Origin: Blastocatellia bacterium
GTDB taxonomy: Bacteria; Acidobacteriota; Blastocatellia; UBA7656; JADIYM01
DNA: 64,000 nt
Direction: 5' to 3'
NCBI GenBank assembly: GCA_016705245.1
Contig: JADIYM010000016.1
Coordinates: forward strand, 62,001-126,000
In this document: positions 1 through 7,644 of the stretch, piece by piece
How the letters are laid out: each line of letters opens with the position of its first letter
Numbering within the stretch: the first letter of the stretch is position 1
Translations under genes and position numbers: made by a program
The notes under the pieces: generated by a model
Told to the model about the DNA's origin: nothing
Databases searched by the model: none
What the model saw: the letters and a program-made list of their open reading frames with translations, nothing else

Positions 1-1
1 T

Positions 2-934
2 GCGCGGACACAGTTGGACAATCGCGCCTACCAGCCTGAGTTCGGACCTGGCGAGACTGCGCTCTCGACTGAGATGCTCGGTAATCAGACCATCGTTGAC
101 TTTCCAATCGATCGTCGCGCCGAGACACTTCCGCCTCCCGACGAGTTCGTCACGCACATTTCGACGCGCGATGCGATGACCGGCGTCGGGTTCTCGAAGG
201 AATCGCCGACGGTCCCGATCAAGGACGTCGTCAACCGTGCCGCGGACACGATCGCCGTCGCCGCCGTTGATCCGCTTCGGACGCTCGAAACGCCGGTGAT
301 GCCCGACACGCCGACGTCGCCGACGGATCGGGTGCTGGCGGCGGGCGCGCCGCGGGCGGTCGTTGCACAGGCCGTTCGTGTCGAGGAACCTGCCGAAAGC
401 GCCGGATCCGGGCGATGGATCGTGATCGGTGCAGTGGTAGTCCTGCTCGCCGTCGCCATCGTGGCAGTTTTCGTCGTACTGCCGCGTCTTCGGCAGCCGT
501 GGAGCCAGCCGACGACGACGCAGGTCTCCGAGCCCACCGCGCCGCCGGTGGCCGATAGTCCCGTGAACGAGCCTGCTCCGGTCGCGGCTCCGGTGGAAGT
601 TCTGCAGTTTCGCATCGAGACCATGACGGGTGCGCCGTTGCCGGTCGCGAGCGGAGCCTTCCCGGCCGACGCCGATTTCCGGATCCGGTACACGCCATCG
701 CGAAACGGGCGGTTCTACGTGATAGTCGTCAATCCGGACCGAACGCAGACGGTGTTCCTGTCAGATCAGCCCGCCCCGCAGGCCAAGGTCGCGACGAACG
801 AGGTTCGTGCCGGAATGGAGTACACGTTCCCGGGTCCGGAGGCCTATGTGGTTCCAGACCGGAACCGAGCGTCTCCTGCTCGTCTTCGCCTGACGGCGCA
901 ACTGTGCCGCCGGCCGTCACCGGCCCCGCGCTGA
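2..934 (+). CDS. Membrane-anchored protein with DUF4384-like C-terminal domain (5' partial, frameshifted)
   Basis: The frame is open from the window edge, so the true start probably lies upstream; an in-window TTG at 14 is the first possible start. The visible part has about 130 polar residues, one strong membrane helix near residues 135-157 (IVIGAVVVLLAVAIVAVFVV), a Pro/Thr-rich linker, then a beta-rich domain around residues 200-280 (RIRYTPSRNGRFYVIVVNPD) resembling DUF4384, a module often attached to bacterial Ser/Thr kinases and caspase-like proteins. The last 20-25 residues read as out-of-frame junk. The expected continuation GTERLLLVFA lies in frame 3 at 861-890, and DGATVPPAVTG in frame 1 from 892, so two shifts occur within about 35 bp. 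It is either a pseudogene or an assembly error. The domain call is by pattern only. Confidence 0.6.
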   Translation, partial: ARTQLDNRAYQPEFGPGETALSTEMLGNQTIVDFPIDRRAETLPPPDEFVTHISTRDAMTGVGFSKESPTVPIKDVVNRAADTIAVAAVDPLRTLETPVMPDTPTSPTDRVLAAGAPRAVVAQAVRVEEPAESAGSGRWIVIGAVVVLLAVAIVAVFVVLPRLRQPWSQPTTTQVSEPTAPPVADSPVNEPAPVAAPVEVLQFRIETMTGAPLPVASGAFPADADFRIRYTPSRNGRFYVIVVNPDRTQTVFLSDQPAPQAKVATNEVRAGMEYTFPGPEAYVVPDRNRASPARLRLTAQLCRRPSPAPR

Positions 935-1143
935 AATCGCTGCCCGCCGACATCGCGACGACGCTCCTGGAGCAGGCCGGTGCCGCATCCTCGAAATTTG
1001 CATGGGGACGCCGAGGCGACGCTTTCGCCGTGCGGACCATCTCAGGTACGGCGGACGACGGACTCATCGTCCTCGACGTGAACGACATTTCCAGGACCAC
1101 GGTCGTGTTTAACGATGCTGATCAGAAGCCTCAGACGAAGTGA
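904..1143 (+). CDS. C-terminal fragment of the preceding DUF4384-like gene
   Basis: This frame carries the natural C-terminus of the upstream gene after its two frameshifts. From residue D encoded at 892 it reads DGATVPPAVTGPALKSLPAD and ends with a beta-strand-rich tail (FAVRTISGTADDGLIVLDVN). It has no ribosome binding site of its own, so I do not regard it as an independent gene. It overlaps the next gene by 29 bp. In an intact genome it would be the last 80 residues or so of one continuous protein. Confidence 0.5.
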   Translation: MPPAVTGPALKSLPADIATTLLEQAGAASSKFAWGRRGDAFAVRTISGTADDGLIVLDVNDISRTTVVFNDADQKPQTK

Positions 1144-2017
1144 TCAAACTACGGGCGGCCGCTCGATCGTAAGCGCAATGCTGACGCTCGCGCTGGCTCT
1201 GGGCGTTGCCGCCGGGCCCGCATTCGCGCAGGGCGGACTCGGACCGCGACCGCCGAAGCCCGAGCCCAAGCCGGCGCCGAAGCCGGAGCCCAAGCCGGCC
1301 CCGAAGCCTCGACCGCCTTCAAAGCCGACGCTCGGACAGGTGTTCGGCGAAGACCTCGGCGACGGGGCGCGGATCGAGCTCGTCTACATCACGCCAGGCT
1401 CGTTCGCGATGGGCTCGCCGACGGGTGACGACGACGACAAGACGGTGCACGGGGTGACGCTCACGCGACCGTTTCTCATCGGGCGGTACGAGGTGACGCA
1501 GGCGCAGTGGACTGCGGTGATGGGCTCGAACCCGAGTTATTTCACGGGCGATCCGACGATGCCGGTCGAAAACGTCACGTTCAACGACATCCAGGCCTTC
1601 CTGTCGAAGCTCAATGGCCAGACCGAGGGCGGCTGGCGGCTGCCAACAGAGGCCGAGTGGGAATACGCGTGCCGCGCGGGGACGATGGGCGAATATGCGG
1701 GCGAGCTCGTGCCGATGGCGTGGTTCGATGCGAACAGCGACGAGACGACGCATCCGGTGGGCGGGAAGAAGCCGAACGCGTGGGGCCTCTACGACATGCA
1801 CGGCAACGTGTGGGAGTTCTGCTCGGACTGGTTTGGCCCGTATTCGGCGGATCCACAGACGGACCCGACGGGGCCGGAGAGCGGTTCGGAGCGGGTGTAT
1901 CGCGGCGGAAGCTGGAACTTCTTCAGCAGGTTGTGCCGGTCGTCGTTCCGGGATGCTTACGCGCAGGACGTGAAGTTCAACGACCTGGGCTTCCGGTTGG
2001 TGAAGGACGTGCGGTAG
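1115..2017 (+). CDS. Secreted SUMF1 / formylglycine-generating-enzyme-fold protein
   Basis: A 300-residue protein. An N-terminal hydrophobic segment (MLTLALALGVAAGPAFAQG) looks like a Sec signal peptide, followed by a Pro/Lys linker of KPEPKPAPKP repeats (about residues 45-70) and then a SUMF1 domain to the C-terminus. Diagnostic SUMF1 motifs are GSFAMGSP, PVENVTFNDIQAF, WRLPTEAEWEYACRAG, GLYDMHGNVWEFCSDW and YRGGSWNF...FRDAY...GFRLV. Most bacterial members are not sulfatase activators; the fold is reused in binding and effector proteins, so an enzymatic role is not claimed. The linker suggests the domain is held away from an envelope surface. An alternative start at 1178 would trim the N-terminus but keep the signal peptide. 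Confidence 0.88.
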   Translation: MLIRSLRRSDQTTGGRSIVSAMLTLALALGVAAGPAFAQGGLGPRPPKPEPKPAPKPEPKPAPKPRPPSKPTLGQVFGEDLGDGARIELVYITPGSFAMGSPTGDDDDKTVHGVTLTRPFLIGRYEVTQAQWTAVMGSNPSYFTGDPTMPVENVTFNDIQAFLSKLNGQTEGGWRLPTEAEWEYACRAGTMGEYAGELVPMAWFDANSDETTHPVGGKKPNAWGLYDMHGNVWEFCSDWFGPYSADPQTDPTGPESGSERVYRGGSWNFFSRLCRSSFRDAYAQDVKFNDLGFRLVKDVR

Positions 2018-2028
2018 CGAGCGACCTC

Positions 2029-2120
2029 CGTGTCTCGGCGTCTCTGTGGCTCTGTGTGCGCAGCTCTGCAGGCTCCACGAGAGCTTCGCACACAGAGGCA
2101 CCGAGACGCTGAGACACAGA
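2029..2120. repeat. Intergenic inverted repeat, family A copy 1
   Basis: Two arms of about 40 bp (2029-2068 and 2082-2120) built from tctctgtg/cacagaga-type words pair into a long imperfect hairpin. It sits between two convergent genes and could serve as a bidirectional terminator. Ten further copies of this family occur in the window. Confidence 0.8.
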
Positions 2121-2123
2121 GGG

Positions 2124-3344
2124 TCAGTTTGGATAGCGAAGGTCCCGTCGTAGCGCCGTTGCGAGATCTCCCTTTCGCTCGACCACCACCCGCTCCAGAC
2201 CAAGCCACCCGGCCAGCAGCCGCAACTCCGACGCGAGCTCCGACGCGACCTCGTCCCTCGGCGCACCGTCCTCGAGATACGCAGCACGCACTCGAAGACA
2301 CCCGTCCTTCCGCTCGGCCTTCAGATCCACACGCGCGACGAGCCGCTCACCGAGCAGGAACGGCAGCACGTAACACCCCCACTTCCGCTGCGCTTCCGGC
2401 ACGAAGATCTCGAACCTGTAGTCGAAGTCGAACAGCCGCGCCAGCCTCGGCCTGAACCAGATTGCCGGATCGAACGGCGACAGCAGCGCGCACCCGCTGA
2501 CGCGCCGTGGTCTGCGCGCCGATGGATCGAGGTACGCCGGCTCGCGCCAACCTTCGACGTGAACGACTTCGAGCGCGCCAGACTCGGCGAGTTCGGCGAG
2601 CCGCGGACGCGCGTCACCGATCGGCATCCGAACGTAGTCAGCGATGTCAGGCGCCGTGCCCACGCCAAGTCCGCGCGCGCAATGCCGCAGCAACTCACGA
2701 TGCGCGTCCTCCCTCGGCAGCACCCGGTCGTGGTGTACTTCCGGCACGATGCGCTCAGGCAGATCGAACGCGCGCGAGCGGTCGGCGCGACGGTGTGCGA
2801 CCGCGAGCCGCCCCCTGGCGAACAGCGTCTCGAGCACCGCACGCGGCACCGACCGCATCCACGTCCCGGGCATCTGGCGCTCGACGCCTTCCGGTGCGTC
2901 AAGGTCCTCGGCGGCGAGTGGCCCCCGCTCGCGAATCTCGTCGACGACGCGCTCGGCATAGTTGGAGAGCTGGTTGAAGGTGGCCTCGAACCCCCACGGA
3001 CGCACGCGGAACTCCTCGCGTCGTGGACGCAGCAACGGCCACCACTCGACCGGCACGAGCGACGCCTCTCTCGCCCACTGCTCGGTGTACTCGCGGCGGC
3101 TGTACGCGATGTCGTCGAGTCGCGCGGTGTCGTACGGGCCGATCCGCGAGAAGATCACGTGCTCGTGCGCGTGGCCGACGACCGTGACGTAATCGAGCTG
3201 CAGCAGCCCCGTGCGTGCGAGGACCCTGCGGATGTCAGCGATCCCCGGTCGCCGAGCCCCCTCTGCTCGCTCAGTCCGCCGCCGGTCGAGTCCCTGCGCC
3301 GAAAGCGCGATCCGCCTGGCTTCGAGTTGGGTGAGGGTGGTCAT
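2124..3344 (-). CDS. Winged helix DNA-binding domain-containing protein (YcaQ-like, HTH_42 family)
   Basis: A 406-residue protein starting at the ATG at 3344 (MTTLTQLEARRIALSAQGL). The frame stays open far upstream, but that part has no recognisable protein character. Family motifs include GLLQLDYVTVVGHAHEHVIF, SRREYTEQWAREASLVP, ARGRLAVAHRR, LLSPFDPAIWFRPRLARLFD and FDYRFEIFVPEAQRKWGCY. HTH_42 proteins such as E. coli YcaQ and Streptomyces AlkX/AlkZ are DNA glycosylases that unhook interstrand crosslinks; the conserved QxQ/QxD-type catalytic loop plausibly matches LLQLD here. So a role in repairing alkylated or crosslinked DNA is likely by family. The gene appears monocistronic. Confidence 0.82.
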   Translation of the reverse strand: MTTLTQLEARRIALSAQGLDRRRTERAEGARRPGIADIRRVLARTGLLQLDYVTVVGHAHEHVIFSRIGPYDTARLDDIAYSRREYTEQWAREASLVPVEWWPLLRPRREEFRVRPWGFEATFNQLSNYAERVVDEIRERGPLAAEDLDAPEGVERQMPGTWMRSVPRAVLETLFARGRLAVAHRRADRSRAFDLPERIVPEVHHDRVLPREDAHRELLRHCARGLGVGTAPDIADYVRMPIGDARPRLAELAESGALEVVHVEGWREPAYLDPSARRPRRVSGCALLSPFDPAIWFRPRLARLFDFDYRFEIFVPEAQRKWGCYVLPFLLGERLVARVDLKAERKDGCLRVRAAYLEDGAPRDEVASELASELRLLAGWLGLERVVVERKGDLATALRRDLRYPN

Positions 3345-3427
3345 GACTCCGGGCTTTGTCGCCGGCCGCCTGCGAATCCGCCAAGTGTCGTTGGAGGCGG
3401 CCGCGCGCGCAACCCCTCGCTGCGCCT

Positions 3428-3778
3428 TCAGGACCGGCTGCGGCGGATCTTGAGGCGCCGGTTGCTCGAATCCTCGCCCGAGCGGCCGGCCGCGTCGGTC
3501 GCCGTCACCCTCACGCGGTATCGGCCGGTCGGCGCGTCCGCGGGCACGGTCCAGGTGAGGGAACGAACGGCGCCATCGAGACCAGTTGCGATCGCGGTCG
3601 TCTCGCCGCTGACCGCGAAGGCCTCGACGGTCTGCGACACGATGCCAGTGTCGTCCGAGGCTTCCCAGGCGATCTCGAGCGACTCGCCCTGGCGAACTTT
3701 CTCGCCGCCGTTCGGCGCAAGGACGCTGACGACTGGTGCGGTGGAATCGCCGCCTCGCGCGCGGGCGCGGTCGGCCAT
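3428..3778 (-). CDS. Short Ig/FN3-like domain protein, probably a remnant of a larger surface protein
   Basis: The open frame on this strand runs up to 3961, but only the part from the ATG at 3778 looks like real protein. It holds one complete beta-sandwich unit: STAPVVSVLAPNGGEKVRQG, then LEIAWEASDDTGIVSQTVEA, then WTVPADAPTGRYRVRVTATD. This module normally occurs near the C-terminus of long secreted proteins with Kre9/Knh1-like or FN3-like repeats. No signal peptide or other domain is present, and the upstream part runs into repeat DNA. It is most likely the 3' end of a lost gene. Expression is doubtful. Confidence 0.45.
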   Translation of the reverse strand: MADRARARGGDSTAPVVSVLAPNGGEKVRQGESLEIAWEASDDTGIVSQTVEAFAVSGETTAIATGLDGAVRSLTWTVPADAPTGRYRVRVTATDAAGRSGEDSSNRRLKIRRSRS

Positions 3779-4137
3779 CTCGTAGACCGCCGCCCGCCTG
3801 CACGGCGGGCTCGAGATTATTGGGACGACCGAGAAGCGGTCCGGATCTATGACGCCGCCGCGGCAGCATGCGCTACCGGAGGCGTGTAGTTCCTGCGCAT
3901 TGCGCGAAGCGCTTTGGAGTGCGGCGCGAAGCGCCGCTCTGGATCGAACCCCAATCGGCACCGAACCTCGATCCCACGAATCCGTTTCCAGTCAACGGGG
4001 ACGGACAAAGTGTAAGCGCGCAAGCCCGGTCGCCGGCGTGATCCGGTATTTCGCCCGCGATCACCGGGCGCGCGCGACGGCCCTGGAAGAAACGATCGAG
4101 CCCCGTTGCGCGCGCTCCGGTGCATTCGCTCTTCGTG
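3779..4137. other. Gene-poor region containing a single arm of repeat family C
   Basis: No convincing coding sequence is seen. Bases 3902-3942 (gcgaagcgctttggagtgcg and following) match one arm of the palindromic element found complete at 9644-9748. The remainder shows no feature I can name. The truncated Ig-like fragment next door suggests this was once coding and has decayed around a repeat. Confidence 0.5.
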
Positions 4138-4494
4138 CTACTCGCGGGGCAACTGGTATAGCACGTCGGCATACTCTTCGGCCTCGCTTGCGGCCCAGAT
4201 CAGGTGCAGCCACTCGGCAGCCAGGCCGATCGGCATCGATTTGGGGACGATGATGACGCCCGGAGTGTGGCGTGAGGCGAGGAAGGCTGAGAAGTGCGTC
4301 GGCATCGTGCGGCGGTCATGCGTGACGAGCACCCGGTCGGCGTCGGCCGCGATCTCGAGCACGCGCGGGTCCGGAACGCTGTCGTGCAGGCCGGCAAGGA
4401 CTGCGGTCTGGAAGTCGATCTCCGGGGCAAGCCGGCGGGTCGCGGCGACGATACGTTGATTCAGATCGTTGTCGGCCTGAAAGCGGATCTTCAC
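4138..4494 (-). CDS. DUF5615 family PIN-like protein (putative toxin)
   Basis: A 118-residue protein starting at the GTG at 4494 (VKIRFQADNDLNQRIV). Family hallmarks are the N-terminal ADNDLN acidic motif, FQTAVLAGLHDSVPDPRVLE, the central DRVLVTHDRRTMPTHF block, GVIIVPKSMPIG and the C-terminal LHLIWAASEAEEYADVLYQL. DUF5615 proteins have a PIN-like ribonuclease fold and usually pair with a DUF433 protein; D8, D10, D64 and D76 (my count) are candidate metal ligands. The start overlaps the stop of the upstream DUF433 gene by 3 bases (gtga), indicating translational coupling. RNase toxicity is inferred from family context, not shown. Confidence 0.88.
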   Translation of the reverse strand: MKIRFQADNDLNQRIVAATRRLAPEIDFQTAVLAGLHDSVPDPRVLEIAADADRVLVTHDRRTMPTHFSAFLASRHTPGVIIVPKSMPIGLAAEWLHLIWAASEAEEYADVLYQLPRE

Positions 4495-4805
4495 GCCCGC
4501 CGCGCTCCGGCCTCGCGCAGCAACTCGTCGAGCCGGCGCACCCGCGGGTCGGAATCTCGAAGGCGGCGGCCGAAAGCGTCGTCCTCGGCGTCGGAGGCTC
4601 TCAGGTAGGCGTCGACCTCGGTTCGATGGGCCAGATAATAAGTGATCGCTCCGTAGACCTGCTCGAGCGAGAGCACCGGGAAACACTCGGCGACGATCGT
4701 CTCCGGGGCGAGCCCCTCGAGGAAGGCATAGACGACCGAGTCGAGCGAGACGCGCGATCCCGCGACCCAGTAACCGCCGTCGTGCCGCTCAACGTACTCG
4801 TGCAT
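4491..4805 (-). CDS. DUF433 domain-containing protein (putative antitoxin)
   Basis: A 104-residue protein. The ATG at 4805 is preceded by a very good Shine-Dalgarno (ggggaggtga), which decides the start over an upstream in-frame ATG. The sequence YVERHDGGYWVAGSRVSLDS, then VVYAFLEGLAPETIVAECFP and LSLEQVYGAITYYLAHRTEV, is a textbook DUF433 helix-turn-helix-like unit. DUF433 genes usually precede DUF5615 genes as the antitoxin and autoregulator of a VapBC-like module. The C-terminal Arg/Asp-rich tail would contact the toxin. The pair is flanked by decayed sequence, as is typical of mobile toxin-antitoxin loci. Confidence 0.88.
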   Translation of the reverse strand: MHEYVERHDGGYWVAGSRVSLDSVVYAFLEGLAPETIVAECFPVLSLEQVYGAITYYLAHRTEVDAYLRASDAEDDAFGRRLRDSDPRVRRLDELLREAGARRA

Positions 4806-4968
4806 TGCCGTCACCTCCCCGCTCAGTCCGCTGTCTCCTCGGCGCCTTCGTGTGCGCACCGCCAATCAACGCCGGGGGCATACGATTTCCAAGTCATCAT
4901 AGGGTCGTCAGCCGGCTCTTCGCTACCGCACATGGATAGAGGCGCATCGCTTGCAAGTGCTGCTCCTC

Positions 4969-5899
4969 TTACGGCTCCTTGTAAATCGCGACCGTGACCT
5001 TCCCGTCCGCGTCGATCCACCCGCGGTACATGCCCGTCGTGTTGAACGGCATCGCTATGTTGCCGGCCCGGTCCATCGCGATCACCCCGCCTTCGCCGCC
5101 GCGCTCGCCGAGCTTCTTCATGACGACTTCGTTCGCGGCATCCGCCACCGACATCCCCTTGTACTCCATCAGCGCCGAGATGTCGTACCCGACCACCGAC
5201 CGGATGAAGTACTCGCCGTGGCCCGTCGCCGACACCGCGCACGTCGCATTGCTCGCGTACGTCCCGGCGCCGATGATCGGTGCATCGCCGACTCGGCCGA
5301 ACCGCTACACGCTCCGCAGCCTCCTGACGCTTCGCCTCCTGCAATTGCTTCCAGCGATGCTCGGTCCAGAAGTACTTCGGATCGACGAGCTTCACGCCGT
5401 GTTCGCGAGCAAACGTCTCGGCGCCCGTACCGACCATCAGCACGTGCGGCGACTTCTCCATCACGAGGCGAGCGAGCGAGATCGGATTGCGGACACGGCG
5501 TACGCCGGCGACCGCCCCGGCGTTGCCCGTCGCTCCGTCCATGATCGATGCGTCGAGCTCGTTGTGTCCGTCGTGCGTGAAGACCGCCCCCTTGCCGGCG
5601 TTGAAGAGCGGCGAGTCCTCGAGCACGTGGAGCGTCGCCTCGACGGCGTCGAGACTCGAGCCGCCTTTCGCAAGAATCGCGTGACCAGTTCGAAGCGCAC
5701 GCTCGAGATCCGCGCGGTAGGCAGCCTCCCGCTCCGCGGTCATCTTCGTGCGGTCGATCGTGCCGGCACCGCCGTGGATTGCGAGTCGGAACGGCCGCTC
5801 GGGCTTGCCCTGCGATCGCGCGGGCACGTTCGAGGAGGCGATCAGAACGGCGACTCCGATCGTCGCAAGGGCGCAGAAAACGAGCGAGTGTCGAAGCAT
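4969..5899 (-). pseudogene. Isoaspartyl peptidase / type-2 L-asparaginase, internally deleted
   Basis: Starts at ATG 5899 with a signal peptide (MLRHSLVFCALATIGVAVLI) and reads as a type-2 asparaginase: LAIHGGAGTIDR, LRTGHAILAKGGSSLDAVEA, DSPLFNAGKGAVFTHDGHNE, LDASIMDG. After KQLQEAKRQEAAERV the frame breaks near 5302 and resumes one frame over as RFGRVGDAPIIGAGTYASNA, ending KVTVAIYKEP. About 30 residues normally lie between these parts, including GTVGAVALD, whose Thr is the autocatalytic nucleophile, and the STGGMT loop. Both are absent. Without that Thr the precursor cannot self-cleave or hydrolyse substrate, so the gene as written is dead. A collapsed assembly is the alternative. Confidence 0.85.
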
Positions 5900-5959
5900 G
5901 GAGGTGATATAGCAGACTGGCGAGCGCGGCGTCGCGCCTCTCCGGGAAAACGTGAAGTC

Positions 5960-7501
5960 GTGAGTGCAGGGGTTCAACGATCCAGGATAGCGAGCGCCGT
6001 GGCGGCGCTTCTTCTCTCGTGTGTCGTCTCGGCGTGTGCCGTCGCGCCGGCGTCGAGGCGACTCGTCCTTGCAATCGAGTCGGCGCCGCTCACGCTCGAC
6101 CCACGCGGAGCCTTCAACACCGACACAGCGAAGGTCCAGCAGTTGATCTTCGACACGCTCGTGACGAAGGGACCGGACTTCGACTTCGCGCCGGGACTCG
6201 CCGAGTCGTGGCAGCCGTCGCCGGACTGGACGGAGGTCACTTTCCAGCTCCGCCCGGGTGTTCGATTCCACGACGGCCGCGAGCTGACGTCGCGCGATGT
6301 CGTTTACACGTTCGGATCGCTCGCGTCGGGCGGGTTCGGAAAGTCGTCGGCGTTCGCCTCGGTCGAGCGCGTGGAAGCCGCAGGCCCGCTGTCCGTCCGG
6401 TTTGTGTCGAAGCGACCGAACCCGGGCCTGCTCGTCGATCTCGTCTCCGTCGGCGTCTTGCCCGAAGGCTCCGGCATTGAGTCCGCGCGGTCACCCGTCG
6501 GCACCGGCCCGTTCCGCGTTGCGGCGCCGTATGCCGGCGAGGGCGATCTGTCGCTCGAGCGGTTCGACGGGGCCTTTGGCGGCGCGCCGTCGTTCGAGGG
6601 AATCGACGTGCGCGTTCTGGCCGACGCGTCGACGCGCGCGGCGGCCATCGAGGCCGGAGAGGTGGATCTCTCCGTCAATCCGGGATTTGCACCAGACGCC
6701 TACGCCCGATTCGACGGCGCCGAGGGTCGCGCACGCGTCGAGTCGTCGCCGGGAGGCGGTGTGCAGTTCGTCGTCCTCAACACCGAAAGGCCGGGACTCG
6801 CCGACGTTCTCGTTCGCCGCGCGCTCGCGCTCGCCGTCGACCGCGAGCTGGTCGTGCGAAAGCTGCTCGGGGGCCGCGCGAGACTCGCGTCGAGTCCGTT
6901 GCCGCCGGGTCATTGGGCGGCAGCTGACATCGAGCCGTTGCCGTTCGAGCCTCCCCTGGCGAAACGCCTGCTTGCCGACATCCGGTCATCGACACCGCTG
7001 CCGTCCATCGAGCTCATGACGCTGCCGACCACGGCCGACCGAGACCTCGCGGCGGTGTTGCAAGAGTCGTGGCGAACCGTCGGCGTCGAGACGACGATCG
7101 TCCCGGTCGAACGCGCGGTCTTCGCCGAGCGGCTTGCGCGGGGCGACTTCGGCGCGGCGATCCACCGGTTCACCGGAGGCAATCAGTTCACGACGATCTT
7201 GAAGGGAGCTTTTCATTCGCGCTCGATTCACGATAGGGAAGGAACGCGCGGTGAGCTGAACTACGCGCGCTTCGCCGATGCGGAACTCGACGCGATGATC
7301 GATGCGGCGGACCTGCCTGGCGACCGCGACGCCCGAGTCAACGCGTATGCGGCGATCCAGCGGCGCATCGTCGACGCGGCCCCGTGGATCCTTCTCTGGC
7401 ATCCGGACAACGTCGCCGTCGCCGGTCCTCGCGTCGGTCCGTTCGCGCTCGACCGCAGCGGAGACTTCTTCTTCGTCAAATCGCTCACGCTGCACGAGTG
7501 A
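5960..7501 (+). CDS. ABC transporter substrate-binding protein, oligopeptide/dipeptide type (SBP_bac_5), lipoprotein
   Basis: A 513-residue protein from the GTG at 5960, whose start region gives a short basic N-terminus and a lipobox-like AALLLSCVVSACAV. The body carries the family 5 signature: LTLDPRGAFNTDTAKVQQLI, FAPGLAESWQPSPDWTEVTF, LRPGVRFHDGRELTSRDVVY and GTGPFRV. The C-terminal IQRRIVDAAPWILLWHPDNV block is typical of DppA/OppA homologues. These proteins deliver peptides, nickel or other small solutes to an ABC importer. No permease or ATPase genes lie nearby, so it may act with a distant transporter. The frame extends far upstream antisense to the asparaginase gene; that extension is not protein-like. 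Confidence 0.87.
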   Translation: MSAGVQRSRIASAVAALLLSCVVSACAVAPASRRLVLAIESAPLTLDPRGAFNTDTAKVQQLIFDTLVTKGPDFDFAPGLAESWQPSPDWTEVTFQLRPGVRFHDGRELTSRDVVYTFGSLASGGFGKSSAFASVERVEAAGPLSVRFVSKRPNPGLLVDLVSVGVLPEGSGIESARSPVGTGPFRVAAPYAGEGDLSLERFDGAFGGAPSFEGIDVRVLADASTRAAAIEAGEVDLSVNPGFAPDAYARFDGAEGRARVESSPGGGVQFVVLNTERPGLADVLVRRALALAVDRELVVRKLLGGRARLASSPLPPGHWAAADIEPLPFEPPLAKRLLADIRSSTPLPSIELMTLPTTADRDLAAVLQESWRTVGVETTIVPVERAVFAERLARGDFGAAIHRFTGGNQFTTILKGAFHSRSIHDREGTRGELNYARFADAELDAMIDAADLPGDRDARVNAYAAIQRRIVDAAPWILLWHPDNVAVAGPRVGPFALDRSGDFFFVKSLTLHE

Positions 7502-7511
7502 GGAGAGTAGG

Positions 7512-7594
7512 AGAGTTGACAGGATTACAGGATTACCAGGATTAACAGGAAACAATCCTGTGAATCCTGACAATCCTGTAATCCTGTCAACTCT
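7512..7594. repeat. Inverted repeat, family B (aggattacaggatt type)
   Basis: Perfect 23-bp arms (7512-7534 and 7572-7594, agagttgacaggattacagg...) enclose a loop of direct aggatta words. The element follows the binding-protein stop closely and precedes the helicase gene, so it could act as a terminator hairpin. A related element lies at 53541-53672. Confidence 0.85.
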
Positions 7595-7644
7595 TCCCGC
7601 AGTCTGTTACCGTCTTCGTTTGCCCAAGAGTCAATAGGAAACGA

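Noticed and set aside
4994..5959. Long 5' extension of the SBP_bac_5 gene across the asparaginase locus
   Set aside because: The sequence is the antisense of a recognisable enzyme; the lipobox start near 5960 gives a normal length.
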